This document shows positions 48,590 to 57,622 of a DNA stretch of 64,000 nucleotides, one piece after another. The notes under the pieces are model-generated. The model was not told where the DNA came from, searched no databases, and saw only the letters and a program-made list of their open reading frames with translations. Numbering within the stretch: the first letter of the stretch is position 1; every line of letters begins with the position of its first letter. The position numbers were made by a program, and so were the translations under genes. The DNA comes from Metridium senile (taxonomy: Eukaryota; Cnidaria; Anthozoa; Actiniaria; Metridiidae): positions 12,041,398 through 12,105,397 of the forward strand of contig OX459105.1 of assembly GCA_949775045.1 (NCBI GenBank). The letters are read 5' to 3'.

Positions 48590-48960
<371 letters not shown>

Positions 48961-49229
48961 CTTCTTTACTAGCTTTTCATACAGGACATCCAGCTTAGTA
49001 TTTTCTTCGTAACAAAAACGAAGAAATTTCTGGATGCAACGCAGGCTAATCCAACGGAAATAACTTGGGAAATGGTTTCTCGTAGACATGAAGTTATACC
49101 ATCCAATATTTCATGTTCTGTTATCGTATTATATGTCTTAAAGTTTGATTTTTTTATGTAAAATTTTACAGCTAAGACAAGTACGTGATGCTAAACAGGT
49201 GTTAAAGCTCTTTACTACAATATTTATTA

Positions 49230-49500
49230 TTTTCTGTGGGAAATTATTTTGATTAGATAGATCTAAATTTCATTATATATCATCAAAACAATATCTTACC
49301 TTCTTAAAGCCAACTTGTTGAAAATGACTGAATCTGAATCGACACAACTACCATCCAGTTTTTGTCACAAACAAATGATTTGTATTTCAAATGGTAAAAC
49401 TCCGTGTGTATTTGCTGAAGATCCATCACTTTCAAATGTTCGTCTTGAACTGCTTATTTCCAATTCTCTACCACAGAAACAAAAACCTCGGCCACAAAAA
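49230..49500. repeat. Relative of the 1267 bp unit at the gap edge
   Basis: TTACCTTCTTAAAGCCAACT and TTGAAAATGACTGAATC align with the equivalent part of the tandem unit and of 40020-40060. The sequence ends in the gap. Confidence 0.5.
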
Positions 49501-49700
49501 NNNNNNNNNNNNNNNNNNNNNNNNNNNNNNNNNNNNNNNNNNNNNNNNNNNNNNNNNNNNNNNNNNNNNNNNNNNNNNNNNNNNNNNNNNNNNNNNNNNN
49601 NNNNNNNNNNNNNNNNNNNNNNNNNNNNNNNNNNNNNNNNNNNNNNNNNNNNNNNNNNNNNNNNNNNNNNNNNNNNNNNNNNNNNNNNNNNNNNNNNNNN
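49501..49700. other. Assembly gap (200 N)
   Basis: A round 200 N block, probably a scaffolding placeholder, so true distance and linkage across it are unknown. This matters for the adjacent gene fragment and for the 4574 bp array starting 710 bp later. Confidence 1.
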
Positions 49701-49702
49701 CA

Positions 49703-50140
49703 TATAACTACAACCTTTTTCCAAACGCGGTCAAAGCAATAGAAAGTTTATTGAACAAGACAGGGTCTGTTGTAGTTATGAATGTTGGTATACACATGTC
49801 ACTGAACTCTGAAGAGGTTATAAAGAAGTACGTAGGTCCTATTGTTGACATGATTGCATCACGTGGTAATGGCTGGCCGAAACTTATATGGCATGACTTA
49901 CACAGCGTGGACAACTTCCTTCGATCTGAAATACAACCATTATTTACATCGTGGAAGAAATTTAACCATGAAATGAAGGAGTATTTTAGGAAAGTACAAG
50001 TTGATATTCTTCAAACGTCACTACTAACAAATAGTCTACTAAGTTATGACTTTCGCCATTTTGGGTTAGGAGGCAATATGGCAAAACTACAAGTTTTGTT
50101 GAAATATCTTAGGAACTGGTTTCAGAACTGTCCTAGATAG
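49703..50140 (+). CDS. C-terminal exon of an uncharacterised, PC-esterase-like protein
   Basis: Open from the gap to a TAG at 50138-50140, about 145 residues; the 5' end is lost in the gap. Visible motifs: SVVVMNVGIHMSLNSEE, GWPKLIWHDLHSVDNF and the C-terminal SYDFRHFGLGGNMAKLQVLL. The pattern of a strand with GIH followed by a late D-x-x-H and a LL..L helix is reminiscent of SGNH/PC-esterase-type proteins (NXPE-like), which act on glycans or lipids, but I cannot confirm this by eye. No membrane segment is visible in this part. AATAAA occurs downstream at about 50193. Nothing links it functionally to the neighbouring array. Confidence 0.5.
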   Translation, partial: YNYNLFPNAVKAIESLLNKTGSVVVMNVGIHMSLNSEEVIKKYVGPIVDMIASRGNGWPKLIWHDLHSVDNFLRSEIQPLFTSWKKFNHEMKEYFRKVQVDILQTSLLTNSLLSYDFRHFGLGGNMAKLQVLLKYLRNWFQNCPR

Positions 50141-50409
50141 TGTAAACGACTGATAAACATTAACTTTATTTCTATGAATACTCTTCCCTCAAAATAAAGT
50201 ATACAAAATCTGAAGCTGGCTGGATAAGAGGAAGTATTAAAACGAGAAAAGAAAAGAAAAGAAAATCAAAATCAAATGGGTTGACTTTTATAAGGAGGGG
50301 GTTAAGATTTTAGGCATATATTTTTCTTACAATAAGCAATACCGCAAGAAAAAATAATTTCGATGTAGTTCTTGAAAAGCTTAAGACAAGTCTGAATATT
50401 TGGAATTCT
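50141..50409. other. Spacer between the last host exon and the 4574 bp array
   Basis: Probable 3' UTR and flank. It has no counterpart in the array units; homology to the unit starts abruptly at 50410. Confidence 0.6.
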
Positions 50410-50688
50410 ACAATCATTGCCAAAATGTGTTGGCACGATCACATTTCGGACACTTTTTTGTGGGTCTATCATTTTTTTCATTTATGAGGATAAGTTTGTC
50501 TACCCCCCTCCCCCAATACAATGTTGCTGTTTTTCATGAAAGAGTACAAGAGTTGGAAATGTTTCCCGCGATTGACAAGGTTCATATACCCCTCCAGCAA
50601 CATTGACAGGGGGAGGGGGGGTATTACAGATATAGGAACATAACAAAATCAACAATCGTGCCAACAGTTTTGTCAATGATTGTCTGAG
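50410..50688. repeat. Double inverted repeat (candidate origin or element end), unit 1
   Basis: Outer arms 50410-50440 (ACAATCATTGCCAAAATGTG, GGCACGAT) and 50655-50688 (ATCGTGCCAAC, TTTTGTCAATGATTGTCTGA) pair with a single-base bulge and few mismatches. Inner arms 50501-50529 (TACCCCCCTCCCCC, ATGTTGCTG) and 50595-50623 (CAGCAACATTGACAGGGGGA) also pair. A TATTAC hexamer (50622-50627) sits at the foot of the G-rich arm. In units 2 and 3 the outer stem is 5 bp longer (CTCAG/CTGAG). Confidence 0.8.
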
Positions 50689-51088
50689 ACACATATGACT
50701 TAAAACGCCATTGACATTGTTGTGGAAATGATATGAAATTTTCAGGACACAAAGTACATAGTGTACCGATTTGAACAGTAGCAAATTTTTTTCCAGAAAG
50801 AAGTTAATACTATCATGTGACGTCACTTTTGTTTAAAGTGCTTTAAATGAATGTAAAATTTACATGACAAGACACTTATATGCTCTATATTCGATAACAC
50901 CCGTGTTCAAAATAAATGTTCTAAGGTAATAAGCAGTCCTTAACACATATATGCTTCGTAGTTGATATATTTATACTATAGCTCGCGCAAAATTGGATAA
51001 CCATAGTAACGCCCAAAAATGCACGCGCTTAAGGCGTACGCAACAATACACGTCATTGTGAAGATATCAACGTTTGGAGAGGGTGAAA

Positions 51089-51487
51089 ATGGTCTTCAAA
51101 GGCAAGATTAATGCCTATAAATGTGCCAGAGCGTATGTTCTGTTTAGAAAAAACACATACTCTCTTTCGGAAATAGCAGAGATGTGTTCTATATCAAAAA
51201 GCAGTGTAAGAAGAATTGGTTTAAACAAAATGAAGCGGAATTCAAAACAACCCGACAAGAAAAGTAAGTTGGGAAGAAAGACTAACTTAACTGACAGAGA
51301 AAGAAGAATTCTATCCAGGGGAATCAAAAGGATCAGGAAAGAGGACGTAAATTTTACAGTGAAATCGATCTTTAATAGAGTATTGCGGGCTTTCGCAGCG
51401 GAAAACAAGCTACCGGACTTACCTCAGAGAAATACAAAGATTAGGGTACAAGAGTTTACAGACAAGAAGAAAGGGACTAATCAGTGA
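51089..51487 (+). CDS. Tc1-like transposase, N-terminal ORF (DNA-binding part), unit 1
   Basis: ATG at 51089 in good context (AAAATGG); 132 codons to a TGA. Residues ~8-45 form a first helix-turn-helix (SLSEIAEMCSISKSSVRRIG), followed by the GRPR-like hinge GRKTNLTDRERRI and a second HTH (FTVKSIFNRVLRAF). These are the paired-like DNA-binding domains of Tc1/mariner transposases that bind terminal inverted repeats. The reading frame leaves the family pattern near 51450: the expected continuation is in the +1 frame, where sequence is open through to the catalytic ORF at 51537-52187. The same shift occurs in all three units. So either an inactivating single-base change predates amplification, or the protein needs frameshifting. 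Confidence 0.85.
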   Translation: MVFKGKINAYKCARAYVLFRKNTYSLSEIAEMCSISKSSVRRIGLNKMKRNSKQPDKKSKLGRKTNLTDRERRILSRGIKRIRKEDVNFTVKSIFNRVLRAFAAENKLPDLPQRNTKIRVQEFTDKKKGTNQ

Positions 51488-51536
51488 ATCTGACAGAAAG
51501 AAAAGACTTAAATTTGCAAAAGACAATGTTAAAACA

Positions 51537-52187
51537 TTGAAAACTACACCAAACTATTGGACGGAGGACATGGTATTTTATCTTGACGGAGTTTCTTTTA
51601 TTCATAAGTACAATCCGAAAGCAAATGCAATGAGTCCTAAAGGGAGGGTTTGGAGAAAAAGAAATGAGGGATTACAAATAACATCTAAGGGTTCGAAGAG
51701 TCTAGCAGGAGGAAGAAGGCTCCACCTTTTGGTTCTTATTAGTTATAGACAAGGTGCTATTTTTATTGAACAATACCACAAAATGGATGGCGAGTATTTC
51801 GCTGACTTTATTACTAGAAATTTTGAAAACATTTTCAAAAAGTTTTCAAAAACCAAAGCCAGAAAATTTGTTATGGACAACGATCCTAGTCAAAATAGCT
51901 CATTAGCTAAAAAAGCACTAAAAAAATCAAAGGCTACAATGGTGTGTATTCCTGCAAGGTCTCCAGACCTAAATCCGATTGAAAATATTTTTAATTTAGT
52001 TAAAAGAAAAATAAATAATGATGCTATAGAGCAAAATATTCTTAAAGAGAATTTTGAAACTTTTAAAGAACGTGTTATTGATACTTTATATTCGTTTGAT
52101 ACAACTGTCATAGACAAAACTATTCAAAGCATTCCCAAAAGACTTGAAGATATTATTAAATCCAAGGGATTAAGAACTAAATATTAG
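51537..52187 (+). CDS. Tc1-like DDE transposase, catalytic ORF (DD34E), unit 1
   Basis: 216 codons from the first ATG, though the frame is open upstream from about 51450 (KGLISESDRKKRLKFAKDN) and joins the N-terminal ORF through one +1 shift. Catalytic motifs: first Asp in MVFYLDGVSF, second in KFVMDNDPSQNSS, and Glu in SPDLNPIEN, exactly 34 residues after the second Asp, so the DD34E triad of Tc1-type transposases is intact. Ends KSKGLRTKY. AATAAA lies at 52377-52382. It cuts and joins transposon ends, normally at TA targets (family knowledge). Low-GC codon usage like the Rep gene. Confidence 0.92.
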   Translation: MKTTPNYWTEDMVFYLDGVSFIHKYNPKANAMSPKGRVWRKRNEGLQITSKGSKSLAGGRRLHLLVLISYRQGAIFIEQYHKMDGEYFADFITRNFENIFKKFSKTKARKFVMDNDPSQNSSLAKKALKKSKATMVCIPARSPDLNPIENIFNLVKRKINNDAIEQNILKENFETFKERVIDTLYSFDTTVIDKTIQSIPKRLEDIIKSKGLRTKY

Positions 52188-52333
52188 ATTTACTACCTTG
52201 TATTAGTACATCCATTTTGCCTTTAAAGACCATTTTCACTCTCTTCACTGTCTTATGAAATTGATATTTTCACAATCACATTGTTGTCACGTAATCAGTA
52301 TTTATATAGTGTGCAGTGTCTTCTGTGCAGAAC

Positions 52334-52704
52334 ACGGTACTCCATTGTAAAATCGTAATGATTCACTAAGTGCAACAATAAAAAGAGCTTAGACCTTGAT
52401 CAATGTTTTATTGATGTTTATTCTAACTATTTCCTACAGAAATTATATTCAAAAAGCCTAACATGCCCATTTTATCAACGGTACTCCACACAAAACTTGT
52501 ATTAATTGTTTTGAACATGTCTTCATCTTTTTATAAGTGATTCAACGTGGAGTACCGTTGGTTTTGAGTTAAATACTACAATTTGAAATATAAACTAAAC
52601 GTCAGACAATTAAAGAATATATACAAACCCTATTGTTGAAAAAATTGGAGGGATATTTGTTTAATTTGGGGAGTAATCTATTATTTAACAGTGGAGAACC
52701 GTTG
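52334..52704. promoter_or_regulatory. Four iteron-like GGTACTCCA motifs, unit 1
   Basis: CGGTACTCCA at 52335-52344, CAACGGTACTCCAC at 52476-52489, its exact 14 bp inverse GTGGAGTACCGTTG at 52547-52560, and GTGGAGAACCGTTG at 52691-52704 (one mismatch). Two face each way. Repeated short motifs of this type are how CRESS Reps recognise their origin (established), so these are candidate Rep-binding sites; inference only. Confidence 0.5.
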
Positions 52705-52799
52705 CTATTTCACGGACAACTATATACAAGCGCACATGGTGTTGAATGACACATTACAGACGTCATGTCTATACAAACAATGTTTTCTTTAATGTATTA

Positions 52800-52939
52800 T
52801 CTCTGTATAGAGATAATAAATATATTTATATCTATAGTATAAGTATAGATATATATATATATCTATGTAGTATAGATATAAAGATATTTATATTTATTAC
52901 ACATATATTATATATATATATAATTATAGATATAAATAT

Positions 52940-52972
<33 letters not shown>

Positions 52973-53035
52973 AATGTATGTACACAAATTTATTAGCAAA
53001 AATGTATGTACAAAAATTTATTAGCATACATACAT
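52800..53035. repeat. AT-rich microsatellite tract in the 3' intergenic region, unit 1
   Basis: TATA/ATAG-type repeats with (ACAG)n at about 52941-52969 and a direct repeat of AAAAATGTATGTACA with TTTATTAGCA. It lies between the convergent gene ends. Recurs in units 2 and 3. Confidence 0.7.
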
Positions 53036-53048
53036 ATTCTTTGTTCAT

Positions 53049-54392
53049 TTATTTATTAGTTAAAATAAGTTCTGAGAAACAACGTGCGCATGGTTTCATT
53101 GCACATTGCTCAACCTCTGGTATTTGTCTCCAAAATTCGAAATAATGCCAGCGTACTCTCATCATATCAGTATTAATTCGATCTATTGATCCTCCCTTTA
53201 TCATAACGAGTGGGGCATCTGCAGTCGCGAAAAAGGGTGAGTCCTTGTCGAAGAGAATGTCTTGTTGTACAAAACTTTTAGGTGCGGCTAAGTGCATAGT
53301 ATCCCCTTCAAGCATTTGCAAGAAATCGGACCATGCGATTATAGAAGGCGACCATCTAAAGTCATTGAGGATTATTACTTCTGACTCCTCTGCACCCACC
53401 CACGCAAAACCACCAGTTGCCGGGTTCACAAAAGCATGGTAAATAGCTTTCAGAGGTGAAATCATGAATGTTTTACCTGAGTTTGCCGGTCCATATATAT
53501 ATATGTTTCGATATTTTGCACGTCCATAGTGAAGTGCTGAGTAAATTGCGCTAGCATAGACATGCACATTTATTTCATTTCGGTGAAGTATCTGTAGTGC
53601 GGCCGCTAGCCATTTCTTTTCACATCCTTCTATACAGTGTTTTTCACCTTCCTCTACTAGTAGTTCTATGCGACTTTTATTCAAGCGTTCTTGTTTCTTT
53701 TCAGCATCTTGCAGTTGTGAAGATATAGATAATGCTTCATTTACTACTCTGATCCCTCTATTCGCTATAAATTGTGCAAGATCTTTTTTTCCCTCTTTCT
53801 CCTGTTTTGCTGCATAGGCCATTAGATCGAGCCGAGTCTTGATATTATTGTTTCGAATAATAGTGGTTACTTCGTAGACGCTTAGCATTCGTTTTCTTTT
53901 CTTCTTTTGCTTCTTCTTGGGGCCACTGTCTTGGCCATCAGCTCGACGAGATGTTGTAGCTGCAGAGGCTGCAGTAGTTCTCGGTTCGTCCTCTAAGCTT
54001 GGATGGTCGGGCGATAAAAACGGTGTTGTATCTTCTTTTGTGCAGTAGCGATAAGCACTATAATAGTTACTGTGATTGTTGCTGAAATTGACTTGAATTC
54101 CAAACCTTGCATCTAATGTATCACGAACTAGAAGCCATCTACTTCTTTTGTTGAGCTTTAGAGCCATATGGTAGTGATATACTTTGTCGGACAGGTCGTT
54201 GTTTGTATCGTTGTGATTATGCTCTTCTTTAGCGACTATAAACTGTACAATACGCGATGTCGTTGATGTACCCCATGCATTACGAACAATATTTGCAAAC
54301 GATTCACGAGAATGGACTTTTTCGGGATCTGCTCGACTGTATGTAACTAAATAGACCAAACGTTGCGAACGATTCGGCATTGACTCTGCCAT
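53049..54392 (-). CDS. CRESS-type replication initiator (HUH endonuclease + SF3 helicase), unit 1
   Basis: 447 residues from the ATG at 54392 (GATCATGG). HUH nuclease: motif 1 near residues 12-20 (RLVYLVTYS), motif 2 HYH at 73-75 (YHYHMALKL), motif 3 YCTK at 116-119 with Tyr116 as predicted nicking residue. A basic cluster, KKKQKKKRKR (159-168), looks like a nuclear localisation signal. SF3 helicase: Walker A GPANSGKT (301-308), Walker B EVIILNDF (338-345), motif C SPFFATAD (385-392). C-terminus has CAMKPCARCF. All catalytic motifs appear intact. Such Reps nick a circular ssDNA/dsDNA origin and drive rolling-circle replication (established). The stop overlaps AATAAA. Convergent with the transposase; identical in all three units. 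It differs from typical circovirus Reps (about 300 residues) by its long basic linker. Confidence 0.9.
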   Translation of the reverse strand: MAESMPNRSQRLVYLVTYSRADPEKVHSRESFANIVRNAWGTSTTSRIVQFIVAKEEHNHNDTNNDLSDKVYHYHMALKLNKRSRWLLVRDTLDARFGIQVNFSNNHSNYYSAYRYCTKEDTTPFLSPDHPSLEDEPRTTAASAATTSRRADGQDSGPKKKQKKKRKRMLSVYEVTTIIRNNNIKTRLDLMAYAAKQEKEGKKDLAQFIANRGIRVVNEALSISSQLQDAEKKQERLNKSRIELLVEEGEKHCIEGCEKKWLAAALQILHRNEINVHVYASAIYSALHYGRAKYRNIYIYGPANSGKTFMISPLKAIYHAFVNPATGGFAWVGAEESEVIILNDFRWSPSIIAWSDFLQMLEGDTMHLAAPKSFVQQDILFDKDSPFFATADAPLVMIKGGSIDRINTDMMRVRWHYFEFWRQIPEVEQCAMKPCARCFSELILTNK

Positions 54393-54983
54393 GATCACAA
54401 TGTGAACTTCAAATAGACGTTTTCTGCTCAGTTGTTGTATAATGTTCTTTATGTATAACGCTTTGAAGTATGAGATTTATTTTACAAATGCACAACTTTT
54501 ATAATGTACCAAACCAGTGACGTGCATCTTTTGCAATATGTGACGTTTGCGCTATTACGTACAAAATGTAGCAATTTTGAGGCGCGTCAATTATAGCATA
54601 TACGTCAAAAGTAACTTCACATTCGTAGGTATTTACATAAGATGTAGTTGATAAGAAAATCATTGTTTAAAGAGAACGTGGTTATTATTGGATTAACTGT
54701 GAAGGTGATGATATCTTTTCTGATAATTACTTCATTCTATTAAGTTAGAGACCTTTTAAAATATTTTTTTGGTGTATCCCCTTGTTACGTTGGCATAATT
54801 TCGCACTTAAATATAAGGGTTGCTACGGCAAAATGACATTTCCACTAGTTTTCATGTCGTTAGGGGTCGGATATACACATATTACATATCAATCTTTTCC
54901 TTTCGAGGCATAGCTTGTAATTAGGAACGCTTCTGACCTCTTACTCGTTTATTTTTAATGAAATTCCACAATATGTCCCTCAG
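54393..54983. other. Rep 5' flank of unit 1
   Basis: About 590 bp without an ORF, running into the inverted-repeat region of the next unit. It probably carries the Rep promoter. Contains TGACGT motifs near 54540 and 54605; no further structure seen. Confidence 0.5.
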
Positions 54984-55262
54984 ACAATCATTGCCAAAAT
55001 GTGTTGGCACGATCACATTTCGGACACTTTTTTGTGGGTCTATCATTTTTTTCATTTATGAGGATAAGTTTGTCTACCCCCCTCCCCCAATACAATGTTG
55101 CTGTTTTTCATGAAAGAGTACAAGAGTTGGAAATGTTTCCCGCGATTGACAAGGTTCATATACCCCTCCAGCAACATTGACAGGGGGAGGGGGGGTATTA
55201 CAGATATAGGAACATAACAAAATCAACAATCGTGCCAACAGTTTTGTCAATGATTGTCTGAG
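54979..55262. repeat. Double inverted repeat spanning the unit 1/2 junction
   Basis: The same structure as 50410-50688 with the outer stem extended by CTCAG at 54979-54983 pairing with CTGAG at the right arm's end. Confidence 0.8.
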
Positions 55263-55662
55263 ACACATATGACTTAAAACGCCATTGACATTGTTGTGGA
55301 AATGATATGAAATTTTCAGGACACAAAGTACATAGTGTACCGATTTGAACAGTAGCAAATTTTTTTCCAGAAAGAAGTTAATACTATCATGTGACGTCAC
55401 TTTTGTTTAAAGTGCTTTAAATGAATGTAAAATTTACATGACAAGACACTTATATGCTCTATATTCGATAACACCCGTGTTCAAAATAAATGTTCTAAGG
55501 TAATAAGCAGTCCTTAACACATATATGCTTCGTAGTTGATATATTTATACTATAGCTCGCGCAAAATTGGATAACCATAGTAACGCCCAAAAATGCACGC
55601 GCTTAAGGCGTACGCAACAATACACGTCATTGTGAAGATATCAACGTTTGGAGAGGGTGAAA

Positions 55663-56061
55663 ATGGTCTTCAAAGGCAAGATTAATGCCTATAAATGTGC
55701 CAGAGCGTATGTTCTGTTTAGAAAAAACACATACTCTCTTTCGGAAATAGCAGAGATGTGTTCTATATCAAAAAGCAGTGTAAGAAGAATTGGTTTAAAC
55801 AAAATGAAGCGGAATTCAAAACAACCCGACAAGAAAAGTAAGTTGGGAAGAAAGACTAACTTAACTGACAGAGAAAGAAGAATTCTATCCAGGGGAATCA
55901 AAAGGATCAGGAAAGAGGACGTAAATTTTACAGTGAAATCGATCTTTAATAGAGTATTGCGGGCTTTCGCAGCGGAAAACAAGCTACCGGACTTACCTCA
56001 GAGAAATACAAAGATTAGGGTACAAGAGTTTACAGACAAGAAGAAAGGGACTAATCAGTGA
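55663..56061 (+). CDS. Tc1-like transposase, N-terminal ORF, unit 2
   Basis: Identical to 51089-51487, including the premature TGA from the frameshift. Confidence 0.85.
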   Translation: MVFKGKINAYKCARAYVLFRKNTYSLSEIAEMCSISKSSVRRIGLNKMKRNSKQPDKKSKLGRKTNLTDRERRILSRGIKRIRKEDVNFTVKSIFNRVLRAFAAENKLPDLPQRNTKIRVQEFTDKKKGTNQ

Positions 56062-56110
56062 ATCTGACAGAAAGAAAAGACTTAAATTTGCAAAAGACAA
56101 TGTTAAAACA

Positions 56111-56761
56111 TTGAAAACTACACCAAACTATTGGACGGAGGACATGGTATTTTATCTTGACGGAGTTTCTTTTATTCATAAGTACAATCCGAAAGCAAAT
56201 GCAATGAGTCCTAAAGGGAGGGTTTGGAGAAAAAGAAATGAGGGATTACAAATAACATCTAAGGGTTCGAAGAGTCTAGCAGGAGGAAGAAGGCTCCACC
56301 TTTTGGTTCTTATTAGTTATAGACAAGGTGCTATTTTTATTGAACAATACCACAAAATGGATGGCGAGTATTTCGCTGACTTTATTACTAGAAATTTTGA
56401 AAACATTTTCAAAAAGTTTTCAAAAACCAAAGCCAGAAAATTTGTTATGGACAACGATCCTAGTCAAAATAGCTCATTAGCTAAAAAAGCACTAAAAAAA
56501 TCAAAGGCTACAATGGTGTGTATTCCTGCAAGGTCTCCAGACCTAAATCCGATTGAAAATATTTTTAATTTAGTTAAAAGAAAAATAAATAATGATGCTA
56601 TAGAGCAAAATATTCTTAAAGAGAATTTTGAAACTTTTAAAGAACGTGTTATTGATACTTTATATTCGTTTGATACAACTGTCATAGACAAAACTATTCA
56701 AAGCATTCCCAAAAGACTTGAAGATATTATTAAATCCAAGGGATTAAGAACTAAATATTAG
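56111..56761 (+). CDS. Tc1-like DDE transposase, catalytic ORF, unit 2
   Basis: Identical to 51537-52187; DD34E intact. Confidence 0.9.
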   Translation: MKTTPNYWTEDMVFYLDGVSFIHKYNPKANAMSPKGRVWRKRNEGLQITSKGSKSLAGGRRLHLLVLISYRQGAIFIEQYHKMDGEYFADFITRNFENIFKKFSKTKARKFVMDNDPSQNSSLAKKALKKSKATMVCIPARSPDLNPIENIFNLVKRKINNDAIEQNILKENFETFKERVIDTLYSFDTTVIDKTIQSIPKRLEDIIKSKGLRTKY

Positions 56762-56907
56762 ATTTACTACCTTGTATTAGTACATCCATTTTGCCTTTAA
56801 AGACCATTTTCACTCTCTTCACTGTCTTATGAAATTGATATTTTCACAATCACATTGTTGTCACGTAATCAGTATTTATATAGTGTGCAGTGTCTTCTGT
56901 GCAGAAC

Positions 56908-57278
56908 ACGGTACTCCATTGTAAAATCGTAATGATTCACTAAGTGCAACAATAAAAAGAGCTTAGACCTTGATCAATGTTTTATTGATGTTTATTCTAA
57001 CTATTTCCTACAGAAATTATATTCAAAAAGCCTAACATGCCCATTTTATCAACGGTACTCCACACAAAACTTGTATTAATTGTTTTGAACATGTCTTCAT
57101 CTTTTTATAAGTGATTCAACGTGGAGTACCGTTGGTTTTGAGTTAAATACTACAATTTGAAATATAAACTAAACGTCAGACAATTAAAGAATATATACAA
57201 ACCCTATTGTTGAAAAAATTGGAGGGATATTTGTTTAATTTGGGGAGTAATCTATTATTTAACAGTGGAGAACCGTTG
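56908..57278. promoter_or_regulatory. Iteron-like GGTACTCCA cluster, unit 2
   Basis: Same four motifs as 52334-52704. Confidence 0.5.
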
Positions 57279-57513
57279 CTATTTCACGGACAACTATATA
57301 CAAGCGCACATGGTGTTGAATGACACATTACAGACGTCATGTCTATACAAACAATGTTTTCTTTAATGTATTATCTCTGTATAGAGATAATAAATATATT
57401 TATATCTATAGTATAAGTATAGATATATATATATATCTATGTAGTATAGATATAAAGATATTTATATTTATTACACATATATTATATATATATATAATTA
57501 TAGATATAAATAT

Positions 57514-57546
<33 letters not shown>

Positions 57547-57622
57547 AATGTATGTACACAAATTTATTAGCAAAAATGTATGTACAAAAATTTATTAGCA
57601 TACATACATATTCTTTGTTCAT

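Larger units (their letters stand above)
50410..54983. mobile_element. Composite Rep + Tc1-transposase element, unit 1 of a head-to-tail array (4574 bp period)
   Basis: The unit begins abruptly at ACAATCATTGCCAAAATGTG (50410) and is followed without spacer by identical sequence at 54984 and 59558. It contains a Tc1-like transposase on plus, a CRESS-type Rep on minus, a double inverted repeat between their 5' ends and an iteron-like cluster between their 3' ends. All unit ORFs are identical in sequence between copies. No capsid or other large ORF exists. Perfect head-to-tail joining with no flanking host DNA implies a circular precursor (rolling-circle or unequal-exchange amplification) or a circle assembled as a concatemer. 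Confidence 0.85.

Noticed and set aside
50618..50630. Canonical CRESS nonanucleotide origin
   Set aside because: Only the TATTAC tail is present and it lies in a stem, not a loop; I found no full NANTATTAC in the unit on either strand.
50500..50826. 108-codon minus-strand ORF inside the element's inverted repeat
   Set aside because: It overlaps the palindrome and its composition follows it; no domain visible and no good start context. A small accessory protein cannot be fully excluded.
51456..51472. Intron removing the transposase frameshift
   Set aside because: The only GT...AG interval at the shift is about 16 nt, far below a spliceable length; using the strong-looking donor AAAGTAAGT near 51264 would delete conserved HTH sequence.
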